NCBI GenBank assembly: GCA_035399665.1
Contig: DAOPJM010000005.1
Span: forward strand, 8,191-72,190
Direction: 5' to 3'
From: DAOPJM01 sp035399665
GTDB taxonomy: Bacteria > Bacillota > Clostridia > Christensenellales > CAG-138
Length of the DNA stretch: 64,000 bases
Both the position numbers and the translations under genes were made by a program. Below are positions 15,781 through 24,333 of the stretch, one piece after another (position 1 is the first letter of the stretch; every line of letters begins with the position of its first letter). The notes below the pieces were generated by a model. The model was not told where the DNA came from. It searched no databases and worked only from the letters and a program-made list of their open reading frames with translations.

Positions 15781-16893
15781 GTGATTAGACATACCTATGC
15801 GCTCGTGCGCCTTGGGAACATACTGGAGAACATCCGCAATTCCCGCCGCAGGATACGTCCCGAAACCAAGCTGCTTGCCATCATCAAGGCCAACGCCTAC
15901 GGTCACGGCATAGTCAGGGTTGGGCAGTATCTCAACGACAAGGACGAGGTTTACGGCTTCGGAGTCGCCATAGCGGAGGAGGGCAAGGCCCTGCGCGAAG
16001 GCGGCGTGACCAAGCCCATACTGATACTGGGAGCTACGGACCCGGAGCATATCCCCATGGTGGTGGAGAACGACATCATGCCCGCCGTGTTCACTATTGA
16101 GACCCTGAGGCTGCTTCAGCAGGAGGCGCACAGGGAGGGCAAAAAGGCGCGCTTCCATATCAAGCTTGACACAGGAATGCGCAGGATAGGCATCGACAAC
16201 GCCAAGTACCTTGAGCGTTTCTTGGATGAGCTTGGGGATTGCCCAGACCTTATCTTGGATGGAGTTTTCACGCATTTTGCCAAGTCCGAGAGCGATCCCG
16301 CCTTTACGGGCAGGCAGACCGCCGTCTTTGACGGTTTCGTGAGCCGCATCAGGGCGAGGGGCTATCATCCGATTATACACGCCGCCAACAGCGCCGCGAT
16401 TATCGAGTTCCCCGGACTGCAATACGACATGGTGCGTCAGGGCATATCGCTTTACGGCTATCATTCCGACTCCAACAAGTCCAAGTCCTCAGGGCTTATT
16501 CCCGCGATGGAGTGGCACAGCGAGGTCACTAACGTCAAGACCATTGCCGAGGGCGAGGGCGTAAGCTACGGCCTAAGGTTCGTCGCGGGCAGAAAGAGCG
16601 TTATCGCGACGCTTCCCGTGGGCTACGGCGACGGCTACAAGCGCTGCCTTACCAACAGGGCCGAGGTGCTGATTCACGGCGTGAGGGCAAAGCAGGTTGG
16701 CACGGTATGCATGGATCAGATTATGATAGACGTGACCGATATCCCAAATGTGAGGATAGGCGACAAGGTTGTCCTCTTGGGCAAGCAGGGCGATGAGGAG
16801 ATAGACGCGGACGAGATGGCGGATTGGGCGCAGACCATAAGCTACGAGGTGCTGCTGTCCATCTCGGAGCGAGTTCCGCGGGTCTACGAGTAG
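15781..16893 (+). CDS. alr: Alanine racemase
   Basis: A 370-aa PLP enzyme that interconverts L- and D-alanine for peptidoglycan. The PLP lysine is in LLAIIKANAYGHG near 38-42. The second-domain catalytic Tyr region is GVSYGLRF near 260, followed by LPVGYGDGYKRCL and the conserved VCMDQIMIDV. The GTG start at 15781 has AGAGGTG upstream; the longer in-frame extension from 15688 runs through the promoter and is not used. It is followed by a shared bidirectional terminator. Confidence 0.97.
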   Translation: MIRHTYALVRLGNILENIRNSRRRIRPETKLLAIIKANAYGHGIVRVGQYLNDKDEVYGFGVAIAEEGKALREGGVTKPILILGATDPEHIPMVVENDIMPAVFTIETLRLLQQEAHREGKKARFHIKLDTGMRRIGIDNAKYLERFLDELGDCPDLILDGVFTHFAKSESDPAFTGRQTAVFDGFVSRIRARGYHPIIHAANSAAIIEFPGLQYDMVRQGISLYGYHSDSNKSKSSGLIPAMEWHSEVTNVKTIAEGEGVSYGLRFVAGRKSVIATLPVGYGDGYKRCLTNRAEVLIHGVRAKQVGTVCMDQIMIDVTDIPNVRIGDKVVLLGKQGDEEIDADEMADWAQTISYEVLLSISERVPRVYE

Positions 16894-16926
16894 AGCCGAA
16901 GGGCGCGTTAGCTGTAATATAATATG

Positions 16927-16957
16927 AAAGACCGATGGGCTGTTCCATCGGTCTTTT
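16927..16957. terminator. Bidirectional terminator between alr and tatD
   Basis: AAAGACCGATGG and CCATCGGTCTTT form a perfect 12-bp stem around a 6-base loop, with TTTT on the plus side and a matching A-rich flank on the other. It serves alr (+) and the convergent tatD (-). Confidence 0.9.
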
Positions 16958-17004
16958 GCTGTATCATGCTTGATATGGGCTTACAGCCTCTTCTTTTTAT
17001 GAAG

Positions 17005-17775
17005 CTATGCTATGTCAAACGCCCGTTTGCCGTTTTCAAAGAGCGCGGCGGCAAGCTCCTCTATATCGGCGTTTCGCACCTCGGCAAGCGTCTCAAGGGT
17101 CAGGCGTATCATACGCGGGTCGTTGCGCTGTCCTCGGTAGGGTACGGGGGTCATGTAGGGGCAGTCGGTCTCGATGAGCAGGCGTTCTGCGGGCAGCTTG
17201 GAGGCAATCTCCCGCTGACGGACGGCGTTTTTGAAGGTAAGCGCACCGCCGAACGCCACATACAGCCCACAGTCAATGCATATCAAAGCGGTCTCAAGGC
17301 TGCCGGAAAAGCAGTGCATGACGCCCCTTATGCGTCCCCTGCGGGCGCGAATCGCGTCCATGCAGTCGCCGTGAGCCTCACGGTCGTGTATGATGACGGG
17401 GACGTCCAGCTCGCCCGCAAGGTCAAGCTGCTCGTTGAACCACCTTCTTTGCAGCTCACGCGGCGAGAAATCGTAGTGGTAATCCAGCCCAATTTCGCCT
17501 ATCGCCTTGATTTTCTCCTGCAAAAGGGCGCGGCGGATGTGATCCATAGTGCCATTGTTCATCTCCTCCGCCGAATGGGGATGCACTCCCGCAGAGCCGT
17601 AAACGTAGTCGTGGGCTTGGGTCAGGGCTATTACCTTGTCTATGCCGCTCTCATCACAGCAGGCCTCCATCATGAGGGCTATGCCGCTTTCGGGAAGCAC
17701 TGAAAGAAGAGCGTCCCGATCCGTGTCGAAACGCTCGTCCAATAGATGCGCATGGGTGTCGAAAAGCTTCGGCAT
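17005..17775 (-). CDS. TatD family metal-dependent hydrolase
   Basis: A 256-aa TIM-barrel metallohydrolase of the TatD DNase family. Metal ligands are visible in LFDTHAHLLDERFD (HxH near 8-10), GEIGLDYHYD near 91, VIIHDREA near 127, VMHCFSG near 150 and LIETDCPYMTP near 200. TatD proteins act as 3-5 exonucleases or deoxyribonucleases in the cytoplasm. Its ATG overlaps the stop of the vanW gene by one base (TAATG), so the two genes are one transcript. Confidence 0.93.
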   Translation of the reverse strand: MPKLFDTHAHLLDERFDTDRDALLSVLPESGIALMMEACCDESGIDKVIALTQAHDYVYGSAGVHPHSAEEMNNGTMDHIRRALLQEKIKAIGEIGLDYHYDFSPRELQRRWFNEQLDLAGELDVPVIIHDREAHGDCMDAIRARRGRIRGVMHCFSGSLETALICIDCGLYVAFGGALTFKNAVRQREIASKLPAERLLIETDCPYMTPVPYRGQRNDPRMIRLTLETLAEVRNADIEELAAALFENGKRAFDIA

Positions 17776-19445
17776 TACGGTATAAAAGGCTCGCTCGTAA
17801 CGACGGGCGGGTCGGTAATCAGAGGCGGATCGGTAATCGCGGGCGTAGGCGTGGCGTCTACCATGGTGCCGACGGTGTGCTGCTCCTGGATCATCTCGTA
17901 GATAGTGATCTCGGTGTACACCGTCTTGACAAACACGTTGTCCACATAGAGATCGACATAGGTTTTCACCTTGTAGTAGTCGTGAGCCTTGCGGGTTATT
18001 ACGTCGTAAGTCACAGGCTGGGTCTTGTCCTCGATGTACTCCGGAGTGTCAGCTACGATATGCTCCAGTATTTCATTTCTCAGGCGGTAATCGACGCCGG
18101 AGCCAAGGCTCTCGCCGTAGATTTCCACGTTGATGTCGCGCTTTCTGGAGCTTTCAGCGTTGCGCGTGACATAGATGAGAACATATATGTTGGTGGTGTA
18201 GTTGTTGCGGAACCTAAAGTCGATGTGGCCGTAGTCCACGGTCGCGTCAAAGCCCAAGCCGTCCTCATATCTCGCCGTAACGTAGTCGGAGGGGATGGAG
18301 TGAGCCTTGCGCTCGATTATCTCGACATTCGCCTTTAGGAGGGCGTTGAACATAGTCGTGGATATCTGGCATACGCCGCCGCCGGTTTCCTTACGGTAGC
18401 TCTTGTCATATACGGCGTTGGCGTAAGCCCAGCCGTTGGCCTCGCTGCGGTTGCCCGTGGCTCCGTTGAAGCTGAAGATCTGACCCGGCTCAAGCTCGAT
18501 GTACTGCATCATGGCGGCGGCCTTGGTGATGTTGACGTCCCTTGCGATGACGTTCTCAACCTCCGCCGCGGTCATGCTGTCCACGCCCTTGAAGCGGTAG
18601 GTGGTGGAGTAGCTTGCGAGCAGAGTGCGCTCACTCTTGAGCATCGCGGCGGTGACTGCGGGTTCGGACACCGTGACCTTTGGGGTGATGGTAACTACGG
18701 TTTGACCGCCCGTGAGCGCCGTGGTAATCTCCTCGATTACCGCGTCGTAGTCAAGCTGCATACCGTTGGTACCCTCGGTGTACTCAAAGTAGGGTATGGT
18801 CATATCGCCCGTACCAAGCTTGGTGGCAACGGTGACGGTGGCGTTGGTGGCATGATTGGGGATAGTCTCGTTTATCTTGGTGAGCTTCTCGGTCAGGACG
18901 TCCGTGTCCACGGCAATGGCGGCTTCAACGGCATGGTTAGCGGGGGAAGCTGCAAGCTCGGCGACGGCGGACTCAATATCATAGTGAGCGCCCATGTCCT
19001 CGGCTGACAGGGTGGTATTTATATATTCGTTGGAGAGGGTGACGGCGATGGACGACAGCCCCTCTAAAAGGCGTGCTTCAAGTGTAGTCTTGGCTTGGGC
19101 GACGGTAAGCCCGCCGACGGAGACGCCGTTCACGGAAACGCCTGCGGGCAGCAGGGTTGAGTCCGTATAATCGCCGGAGGGCGTGGTGGTCGGATTGTCG
19201 GTAGCGTAGGCAATGATGTCCTCGTTGCCGGTCTTGTTGACAAGCATGATTATAGCAAACACAAGCAGACCAACGCACAGCGTCAGGAACGCGACTGACA
19301 GTGCGGTGGCCTTTATGCGCTTTTTGCGTTTTGCCGCCTGGCGAGCCGCGGCACGGCGTTTTGCCGCCGCGACCTCTGAGGGCGATTTTGACCTATCCTG
19401 CGAATTCGCCGATGAGGACCTGTTCACTTGATTTTTTTCGTACAT
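17775..19445 (-). CDS. VanW family membrane-anchored cell-wall protein
   Basis: A 556-aa exported protein. A basic cytoplasmic region rich in Arg/Lys/Ala (about 10-45) precedes one TM segment near 47-70 (SVAFLTLCVGLLVFAIIMLV). Two peptidoglycan_binding_4-like modules follow (VSVNGVSVGGLTVAQAKTTL near 105), then the VanW domain near 320-440 with GQIFSFNGATGNRSEANG, GGGVCQISTTMFNALL and ERKAHSIPSDYV. A C-terminal G5-like strand region and a Thr/Pro-rich tail complete it. The family occurs with vancomycin resistance genes, but its biochemistry is unclear; a wall role is inferred. ATG at 19445 starts six bases after a TATAAT box, so the mRNA is probably leaderless; no SD is present. Confidence 0.92.
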   Translation of the reverse strand: MYEKNQVNRSSSANSQDRSKSPSEVAAAKRRAAARQAAKRKKRIKATALSVAFLTLCVGLLVFAIIMLVNKTGNEDIIAYATDNPTTTPSGDYTDSTLLPAGVSVNGVSVGGLTVAQAKTTLEARLLEGLSSIAVTLSNEYINTTLSAEDMGAHYDIESAVAELAASPANHAVEAAIAVDTDVLTEKLTKINETIPNHATNATVTVATKLGTGDMTIPYFEYTEGTNGMQLDYDAVIEEITTALTGGQTVVTITPKVTVSEPAVTAAMLKSERTLLASYSTTYRFKGVDSMTAAEVENVIARDVNITKAAAMMQYIELEPGQIFSFNGATGNRSEANGWAYANAVYDKSYRKETGGGVCQISTTMFNALLKANVEIIERKAHSIPSDYVTARYEDGLGFDATVDYGHIDFRFRNNYTTNIYVLIYVTRNAESSRKRDINVEIYGESLGSGVDYRLRNEILEHIVADTPEYIEDKTQPVTYDVITRKAHDYYKVKTYVDLYVDNVFVKTVYTEITIYEMIQEQHTVGTMVDATPTPAITDPPLITDPPVVTSEPFIP

Positions 19446-19480
19446 GGCGTTATTATACAATAGCCGTGGAAATCAAGCAA
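19446..19480 (-). promoter_or_regulatory. Leaderless promoter of the vanW-tatD operon
   Basis: Minus strand TTGCTT (19480-19475), 17-base spacer, TATAAT (19457-19452), then AACGCC and ATG. Transcription would begin at or next to the A of the start codon. Confidence 0.75.
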
Positions 19481-19528
19481 CTGATTCCACAAATTTTCCG
19501 AGGAAATTTCACAAACGGGGGAGGATTC

Positions 19529-19990
19529 ATGTTTCACATAGTCTTGGTGGAGCCGGAAATACCGCAAAACACGGGCAATATTGCCAGAACCTGCAGGGTG
19601 ACGGGCAGCGCGCTGCACCTTGTAAGGCCGTTGGGCTTTGAGATAGACGACAAAAAGCTTAAACGCGCCGGACTTGATTACTGGAACGAGCTTGAGCTGT
19701 ACTATCATGACAGCCTTGACGAGCTGCTGAGGGCTTACCCCAAGGGGCGGTTTTTCTGCCTTTCCACCCACGCAAACAAGCGCTATTCCGACGCCGAGTT
19801 TCGCGACGGGGACTTCCTTGTATTCGGCAAGGAGACGGCGGGGCTTGGGTCAAGGGTTTTGACGGAGCACGCCGACATGAGCTTTCGCATCCCCATGGGG
19901 GATGGTATGCGCTCCTTGAACCTCTCCAACTCCGTGGCTCTGGTTTTGTATGAAGCCCTTCGCCAAAATGACTATTTTGGGATGGTGTAG
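19529..19990 (+). CDS. trmL: tRNA (cytidine(34)-2'-O)-methyltransferase
   Basis: A 153-aa SPOUT methyltransferase that 2'-O-methylates the wobble base of tRNA-Leu. MFHIVLVEPEIPQNTGNIAR is the family N terminus; motif 2 is FLVFGKETAGLG near 94 and motif 3 is IPMGDGMRSLNLSNSVALV near 119-137, forming the SAM-binding trefoil knot. ATG at 19529 follows GGGGGAGG; the longer in-frame extension overlaps the divergent vanW promoter and is rejected. Length is typical. Confidence 0.95.
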   Translation: MFHIVLVEPEIPQNTGNIARTCRVTGSALHLVRPLGFEIDDKKLKRAGLDYWNELELYYHDSLDELLRAYPKGRFFCLSTHANKRYSDAEFRDGDFLVFGKETAGLGSRVLTEHADMSFRIPMGDGMRSLNLSNSVALVLYEALRQNDYFGMV

Positions 19991-20022
19991 CCAAAAATAT
20001 AGGAATAATTTAAAAAAAACAC

Positions 20023-20051
20023 TTGCATTGCCCCTTTGTGTGTGGTAATAT
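20023..20051 (+). promoter_or_regulatory. Promoter of rpmB
   Basis: TTGCAT (20023-20028), 17-base spacer, TAATAT (20046-20051), 36 bases before the start codon. Confidence 0.75.
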
Positions 20052-20087
20052 CCATCTGTTCGAGATTTTGTGAAGGAGGTGGACTGC

Positions 20088-20279
20088 ATGGGTAAGTACT
20101 GTGAAGTCTGCAACAAAGGGACCATGTCCGGCAATAACGTCAGCCATTCCAACCGTAAGAGCAGACGCAGCTGGGCTCCTAACATTCAGACGGTTCATGT
20201 GATCGTGAATGGCACGACTCGCAAGATGAACGTTTGCACTCGTTGCCTGCGTTCCGGCAAGGTCGTCCGCAGCGTCTGA
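20088..20279 (+). CDS. rpmB: 50S ribosomal protein L28
   Basis: A 63-aa ribosomal protein of the large subunit. MGKYCEVCNKGTMSGNNVSH, then NRKSRRSWAPNIQTV and a final CTRCLRSGKVVR are typical for the zinc-ribbon (C-plus) form of L28, with C-x2-C pairs at 5/8 and near 51/54. ATG at 20088 has GAAGGAGG upstream; the six-residue in-frame extension has no SD. Own promoter and terminator. Confidence 0.97.
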   Translation: MGKYCEVCNKGTMSGNNVSHSNRKSRRSWAPNIQTVHVIVNGTTRKMNVCTRCLRSGKVVRSV

Positions 20280-20308
20280 TTGTAGTGCGATCATAGTTGG
20301 CATCATTT

Positions 20309-20333
20309 AAGGGAGCTGATGAGGCTCCCTTTT
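20309..20333 (+). terminator. Terminator of rpmB
   Basis: AAGGGAGC and GCTCCCTT form an 8-bp stem around a 7-base loop and are followed by TT. Confidence 0.85.
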
Positions 20334-20377
20334 ATGCGTTACAGTAAAATCGAAGCTTAAGCCATAAAGAGGGTATC

Positions 20378-21136
20378 ATGATAATAACGTCCAAAGCCAA
20401 CGAAACCATTAAAGACCTGAAGCGTCTGCGCCTCGGCAAGTATCGGGAGGAGACGGGTCTGCACCTTGCCAAGGGCGACAAGCTGGTTTTGGACATTGTC
20501 GCGAACGGAATGCAGGTGGACACGCTCGTGGTCACGGAGGGCTATGACTGCCCCGAGCTTCCCGCAAGGCGTCGTATCGTGGTGTCCGAGCAGGTCATGG
20601 CGGAACTTTCGGAAATGCCCTCGCCCCAGCATCTTGCCGCCGCCGTAGTGACGCCCGACACACGCTGCCCCGAAGCTTATCCCGACGGGCTTGTCGTAGT
20701 GTTAGAGTGCGTGCAGGACAGCGGCAATGTCGGCACGGTCATTCGCAGCGCCGACGCTTTGGGTGCGGCCTGCGTGCTGCTCAGCCCCGACAGCGCGGAT
20801 CCCTTCGCGTCCAAGACCCTCAGAGCCTCTATGGGCTCTTGTTACAATATCCCCGTGTATATCGGAGATATTCAAGCCGAGATAAAGAAGATGTTGGCTC
20901 ATGGCGCAGTATGCATATGCGGCGACCTAAGGGGAGAGCCGGAGCTGCCCGAAACCGCTGACAGGACGGCCATTGTCATAGGCAACGAAGGCAATGGCGT
21001 GACGGAGGAGACCGCAAAGCTCTGCCGCAGGTATCGTATGCCTATATTGGGCAAGGCCGAATCCCTGAACGCCGCCGTGTTCTCCGCGCTGATGATTGAC
21101 AGGCTTGTGCAAAGACAGCTTGGACGAAAGCCATAA
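20378..21136 (+). CDS. TrmH/SpoU family RNA 2'-O-methyltransferase
   Basis: A 252-aa SPOUT-class RNA ribose methylase, probably acting on 23S rRNA or tRNA. The N-terminal substrate-binding part contains MIITSKANETIKDLKRLR and the partner motif near 25; the catalytic domain has the three SpoU motifs: DSGNVGTVIRSADALGA near 113-129, AIVIGNEGNGVTEE near 198 and LNAAVFSALMIDRL near 231. The exact target cannot be read from the sequence. GAGGGT precedes ATG. Confidence 0.92.
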   Translation: MIITSKANETIKDLKRLRLGKYREETGLHLAKGDKLVLDIVANGMQVDTLVVTEGYDCPELPARRRIVVSEQVMAELSEMPSPQHLAAAVVTPDTRCPEAYPDGLVVVLECVQDSGNVGTVIRSADALGAACVLLSPDSADPFASKTLRASMGSCYNIPVYIGDIQAEIKKMLAHGAVCICGDLRGEPELPETADRTAIVIGNEGNGVTEETAKLCRRYRMPILGKAESLNAAVFSALMIDRLVQRQLGRKP

Positions 21137-21160
21137 TCGCATAAGAATAACGACAGCCAA

Positions 21161-21195
21161 TAAAGCGCGTCCTCTGTTTTTGGGGGCGCGCTTTA
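21161..21195 (+). terminator. Terminator after the SpoU methylase gene
   Basis: TAAAGCGCG and CGCGCTTTA form a 9-bp stem with a 17-base loop rich in T and G. It lies between this gene and the convergent metallophosphoesterase and could serve both. Confidence 0.7.
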
Positions 21196-21283
21196 TCAGT
21201 CGCGGGAACGTCGGGAGGAGGTTAATGAAGAACGCTTTTGTCGAGGAAGCTTTTTTTATGGAGAGCGGGCGATAGGCCAAGCC

Positions 21284-22357
21284 CTAAAAGGCGTCGCGTA
21301 TGGTGAAGGTGTCCTTTATCTCGTCCTCGTCCGTATAGTAGTTGAAATCATCCAGGAAGGGCGAATAGGTTGTTACGGCGATGTTGCGGGTCAGGGGGTT
21401 GAACATCAGTATGCGAAGATACCCAAGCCCCGCTTCACGGTCGTCTTGGAAGTTGTACATCATGGCCGTGACGCTGCGCGAGCCGGAGTCATACCACCTT
21501 GTAACGCAGACGGAGCCGCCCGCGTGTCCGCAAAGCACAAGGCGAACGTTGGGATTGACGTTGACTATGAGGCTGTCCACCAGCTTGCCGTTGCCGCTCA
21601 GACTTCCGTCATCCTTTAGGTAGTTGTGTATCACGATTATGGCGACACAATCCTTGTGGTCATAGAGGGCGCGGTTGACCCACTGAACGTAGTCCGTGTC
21701 GGTCTGCCAGCCTATACCGACTATGATAAAGTCCGTTCCGCCCGCGTTTAGGGTTCGGTACCAGCATACCCCGCCCTTGTAGTCGGAGTTCTCCTTGCCC
21801 TCGGTGCAAAGCGCAAAGGAGCTGTAAATCTCGTATTCGGCAAGGTCGGCGCCAACGTCGTGATTGCCCGCGACGCAGTAAAGGGGGAGCTGCTCCTTTA
21901 TCGAGCTGAAGGAGGGAACGATGTTCTTCCACTGCCTTTCATCGCTGCGCTTATCCACTATGTCGCCTGTTTGCAGCAGGGCGACTACGGAGTGTTCTTC
22001 ATAGGAGGCGCAGACGTAACGCGCCATGGCGGTCAGCACCGAGGGGAGGCGGTAGGCGTAGATTTGCGTATCGCTTATCCAGTAGAAGCCGAACGGCGTG
22101 GGTACGGGGGAGGGTGTGGGCGACAGCGTGGGCACGGGCGAGGGGGTGAGCATGAGCGCTTCGGGTGAATCCGTCGCGCTCGGAGCGGCCAGCCTGATAT
22201 GGACAACCTTGCCTTCGATAGTAATGCTTTCGGCGGCGGCGCCTGCGGACAAGCGAACGCCGGCGTCGTTTGATCTGAGGCTTTCGCGCACGGCAAGCAC
22301 ACAGAGCAACGCGACCAGACAGAGCCACAGACCGCGTATGAGCCAAGCCTTCTTCAT
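21284..22357 (-). CDS. Exported calcineurin-like metallophosphoesterase
   Basis: A 357-aa protein with an N-terminal TM segment or uncleaved signal (WLIRGLWLCLVALLCVLAV near 4-22), a Pro/Ser/Thr linker (VPTLSPTPSPVPTPFG near 78-93) and a phosphoesterase domain with YWISDTQIYAY, LLQTGDIVDKRSDE, CVAGNHDVGADLAEYE, IVIHNYL and VLCGHAGG, the D-x-Q/H, GD, GNHD, H and GH metal motifs. D-x-Q instead of D-x-H at the first ligand is shared with the paralogue at 38182-39315. The substrate is unknown. ATG at 22357 (MKKAWL) is chosen over an upstream in-frame start with no SD. Confidence 0.88.
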   Translation of the reverse strand: MKKAWLIRGLWLCLVALLCVLAVRESLRSNDAGVRLSAGAAAESITIEGKVVHIRLAAPSATDSPEALMLTPSPVPTLSPTPSPVPTPFGFYWISDTQIYAYRLPSVLTAMARYVCASYEEHSVVALLQTGDIVDKRSDERQWKNIVPSFSSIKEQLPLYCVAGNHDVGADLAEYEIYSSFALCTEGKENSDYKGGVCWYRTLNAGGTDFIIVGIGWQTDTDYVQWVNRALYDHKDCVAIIVIHNYLKDDGSLSGNGKLVDSLIVNVNPNVRLVLCGHAGGSVCVTRWYDSGSRSVTAMMYNFQDDREAGLGYLRILMFNPLTRNIAVTTYSPFLDDFNYYTDEDEIKDTFTIRDAF

Positions 22358-22534
22358 TGGAGTACCTGCTTTCCTTTTGATGTAGGGTGAGCATAGCATG
22401 AGAAAAAAGTCGAATGGGCTTTTCGCCCTTCTTCGACCCTGTTACTTTTCTGTGAACCACGCTTTCGCCACGCTTCCCTTTTTATCGTTTTTTTCCTCAC
22501 AGCGGCAAAAACACTATTTATTCTTCATGAAACA

Positions 22535-22543
22535 TGCTATAAT
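22535..22543 (+). promoter_or_regulatory. Extended -10 promoter of the UMF1 transporter gene
   Basis: TGCTATAAT: an extended -10 (TGn plus TATAAT) 26 bases before the GTG start. No convincing -35 is visible. Confidence 0.6.
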
Positions 22544-22569
22544 AGGATATTCATTTGTGGAGGTATAAG

Positions 22570-24333
22570 GTGGAAACTAAGACTAAACGGGGGCTTGGCA
22601 AGATATGGAACAGCTTTACCAAGCAGGAACGCAGCTGGATAGCCTACGACTGGGCTAACTCCATTTACGCCACCAACATAATGGCGGCTATCTTTCCCAT
22701 CTACTACGCCATGGTTGCAACCGACCTCGGAAACAAGTGGTACGGCATAGGCGTGTCCCTGTCGTCGCTGATAGTCGCGATACTGTCGCCTATCCTGGGC
22801 GCGGTGGGCGATATCAAGGGCTATAAGAAGAAGCTGCTCACGGCATTTATGCTTATCGGCGTTATCTTCACGGCGGTAATGGCGATATTCGATAATTGGC
22901 AGATGATGCTTATCGGCTACGTCATTTCGCACATCGGCTTCTCCGGCTCCTGCGTGTTCTACGACTCCTTCCTGACCGACGTCACAACCTCGGACAGGGT
23001 GGACAGGGTCTCCGCATGGGGCTATGCCATGGGCTACATCGGCGGCAGCACCATTCCCTTCATCATTTCTATCGCGGTGCTTCTGCTCTGTAATTACAAT
23101 ACCTTCTCACTCAAATTCTCCCTGCTGATTGTTTCCGTGTGGTGGCTGCTGTTCTCCATCCCAATACTAAGAAACGTCAAACAGGTGCATTACATCGAGG
23201 CGAAAGCCGCGAGCATAGCCAAGACAGCGTGGAAGAACTTCCTCACGACTATCAAGGGCATATTCAAGAACCATGGGCTGCTCATCTTCCTGCTTGCCTA
23301 CTTCTTCTACATCGACGGCGTGGGTACCATCATCTCCCTTGCGACAAACTACGGCACAACCTTGGGCCTCGGCACTACGGGCATGATTTTGGCTTTGCTT
23401 GTCACACAGATTGTAGCGGTTCCCTGCTCCATACTGTTCTCAAGGCTTGCCAAAAAGTTCCACTCCATTCGCATGATAATCTTTGCGATAATCGTGTACT
23501 TCTGCATTACCCTTGTTGGATTCTTCATGGGGCGCATGGTGGAGCCTTGCCAGATTGAGTACCGCACGGCGGCGCAGACAGCGCTTTCGGCCTATATGCC
23601 GAGCGACTTAACTAAGCAGGACCAGGCTATATGGGACGAGGTCGCGGAGAGCATAGAGACTGACGGCATGGACCTCATCTCCAAGCAGGATCAGGCTCCC
23701 GCCGAGGGCGAAGCCGATGTGAACGAACGCTATGAGGCTTACTTTGGGCTGTATGAGCAGGGCGAGGAGTACTACAAGCCCACAGGACTTATCTCCAAGG
23801 CCATGATAAGGATGGAGGACCCAAATTCGGAATACTACAACGACAGCCAGTACACCCAGTACGAGTTCTCAAGCGAGGAGGCAAGGGCGTCTGTCTACGC
23901 GGCGTTGGACGCTGTGAGAACCGATACCACCTTTGTGGATGAGGTCATGGACACGGACTTCGAGCAGCGCAGCGTCGCGGCGGCGGGGTCGGCCGCAATA
24001 CTGTTCTGGGTGCTTGCCGCCATGGTCGGCACGGTGCAGGGCGGCATTCAGGCTCTGTCCCGCTCTTACTACGCCAAGCTGGTTCCGCCCAAGCACTCCA
24101 ATGAGTACTTCGGCTTCTTCGATATCTTCGCCAAGTTCGCGGCCGTCATGGGGCCCGCGCTGTACGCAGGGTGCTATATGCTCACGGGCAGGGCTTCCTA
24201 CGGCATACTGAGCCTGCTCATACTGTTCATGGCGGGCGCGCTGCTGCTGATTTTAGGCGGGAGGAAGCTTAAGACGACCGAAAATGAGATACTCGCCGAA
24301 CGCGCCGCCGAGGGTCTGTCGGAGGAAGGCTGA
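22570..24333 (+). CDS. UMF1-type major facilitator transporter with a large soluble insert
   Basis: A 587-aa membrane transporter. The start RSWIAYDWANSIYATNIMAA matches the UMF1/Atg22-like MFS family (usually about 430 aa). Eight or so TM segments lead to about residue 320, then about 150 soluble residues (from CQIEYRTAAQTALSAYMPSD to DTDFEQRSVAAAG) interrupt the fold before TM segments ILFWVLAAMVGTVQGGIQAL onward. The extra domain is acidic and probably external. The substrate is unknown; the family has been linked to amino acid or peptide efflux. GTG at 22570 has GGAGG six bases upstream. TGATG couples it to the next gene. Confidence 0.88.
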   Translation: METKTKRGLGKIWNSFTKQERSWIAYDWANSIYATNIMAAIFPIYYAMVATDLGNKWYGIGVSLSSLIVAILSPILGAVGDIKGYKKKLLTAFMLIGVIFTAVMAIFDNWQMMLIGYVISHIGFSGSCVFYDSFLTDVTTSDRVDRVSAWGYAMGYIGGSTIPFIISIAVLLLCNYNTFSLKFSLLIVSVWWLLFSIPILRNVKQVHYIEAKAASIAKTAWKNFLTTIKGIFKNHGLLIFLLAYFFYIDGVGTIISLATNYGTTLGLGTTGMILALLVTQIVAVPCSILFSRLAKKFHSIRMIIFAIIVYFCITLVGFFMGRMVEPCQIEYRTAAQTALSAYMPSDLTKQDQAIWDEVAESIETDGMDLISKQDQAPAEGEADVNERYEAYFGLYEQGEEYYKPTGLISKAMIRMEDPNSEYYNDSQYTQYEFSSEEARASVYAALDAVRTDTTFVDEVMDTDFEQRSVAAAGSAAILFWVLAAMVGTVQGGIQALSRSYYAKLVPPKHSNEYFGFFDIFAKFAAVMGPALYAGCYMLTGRASYGILSLLILFMAGALLLILGGRKLKTTENEILAERAAEGLSEEG

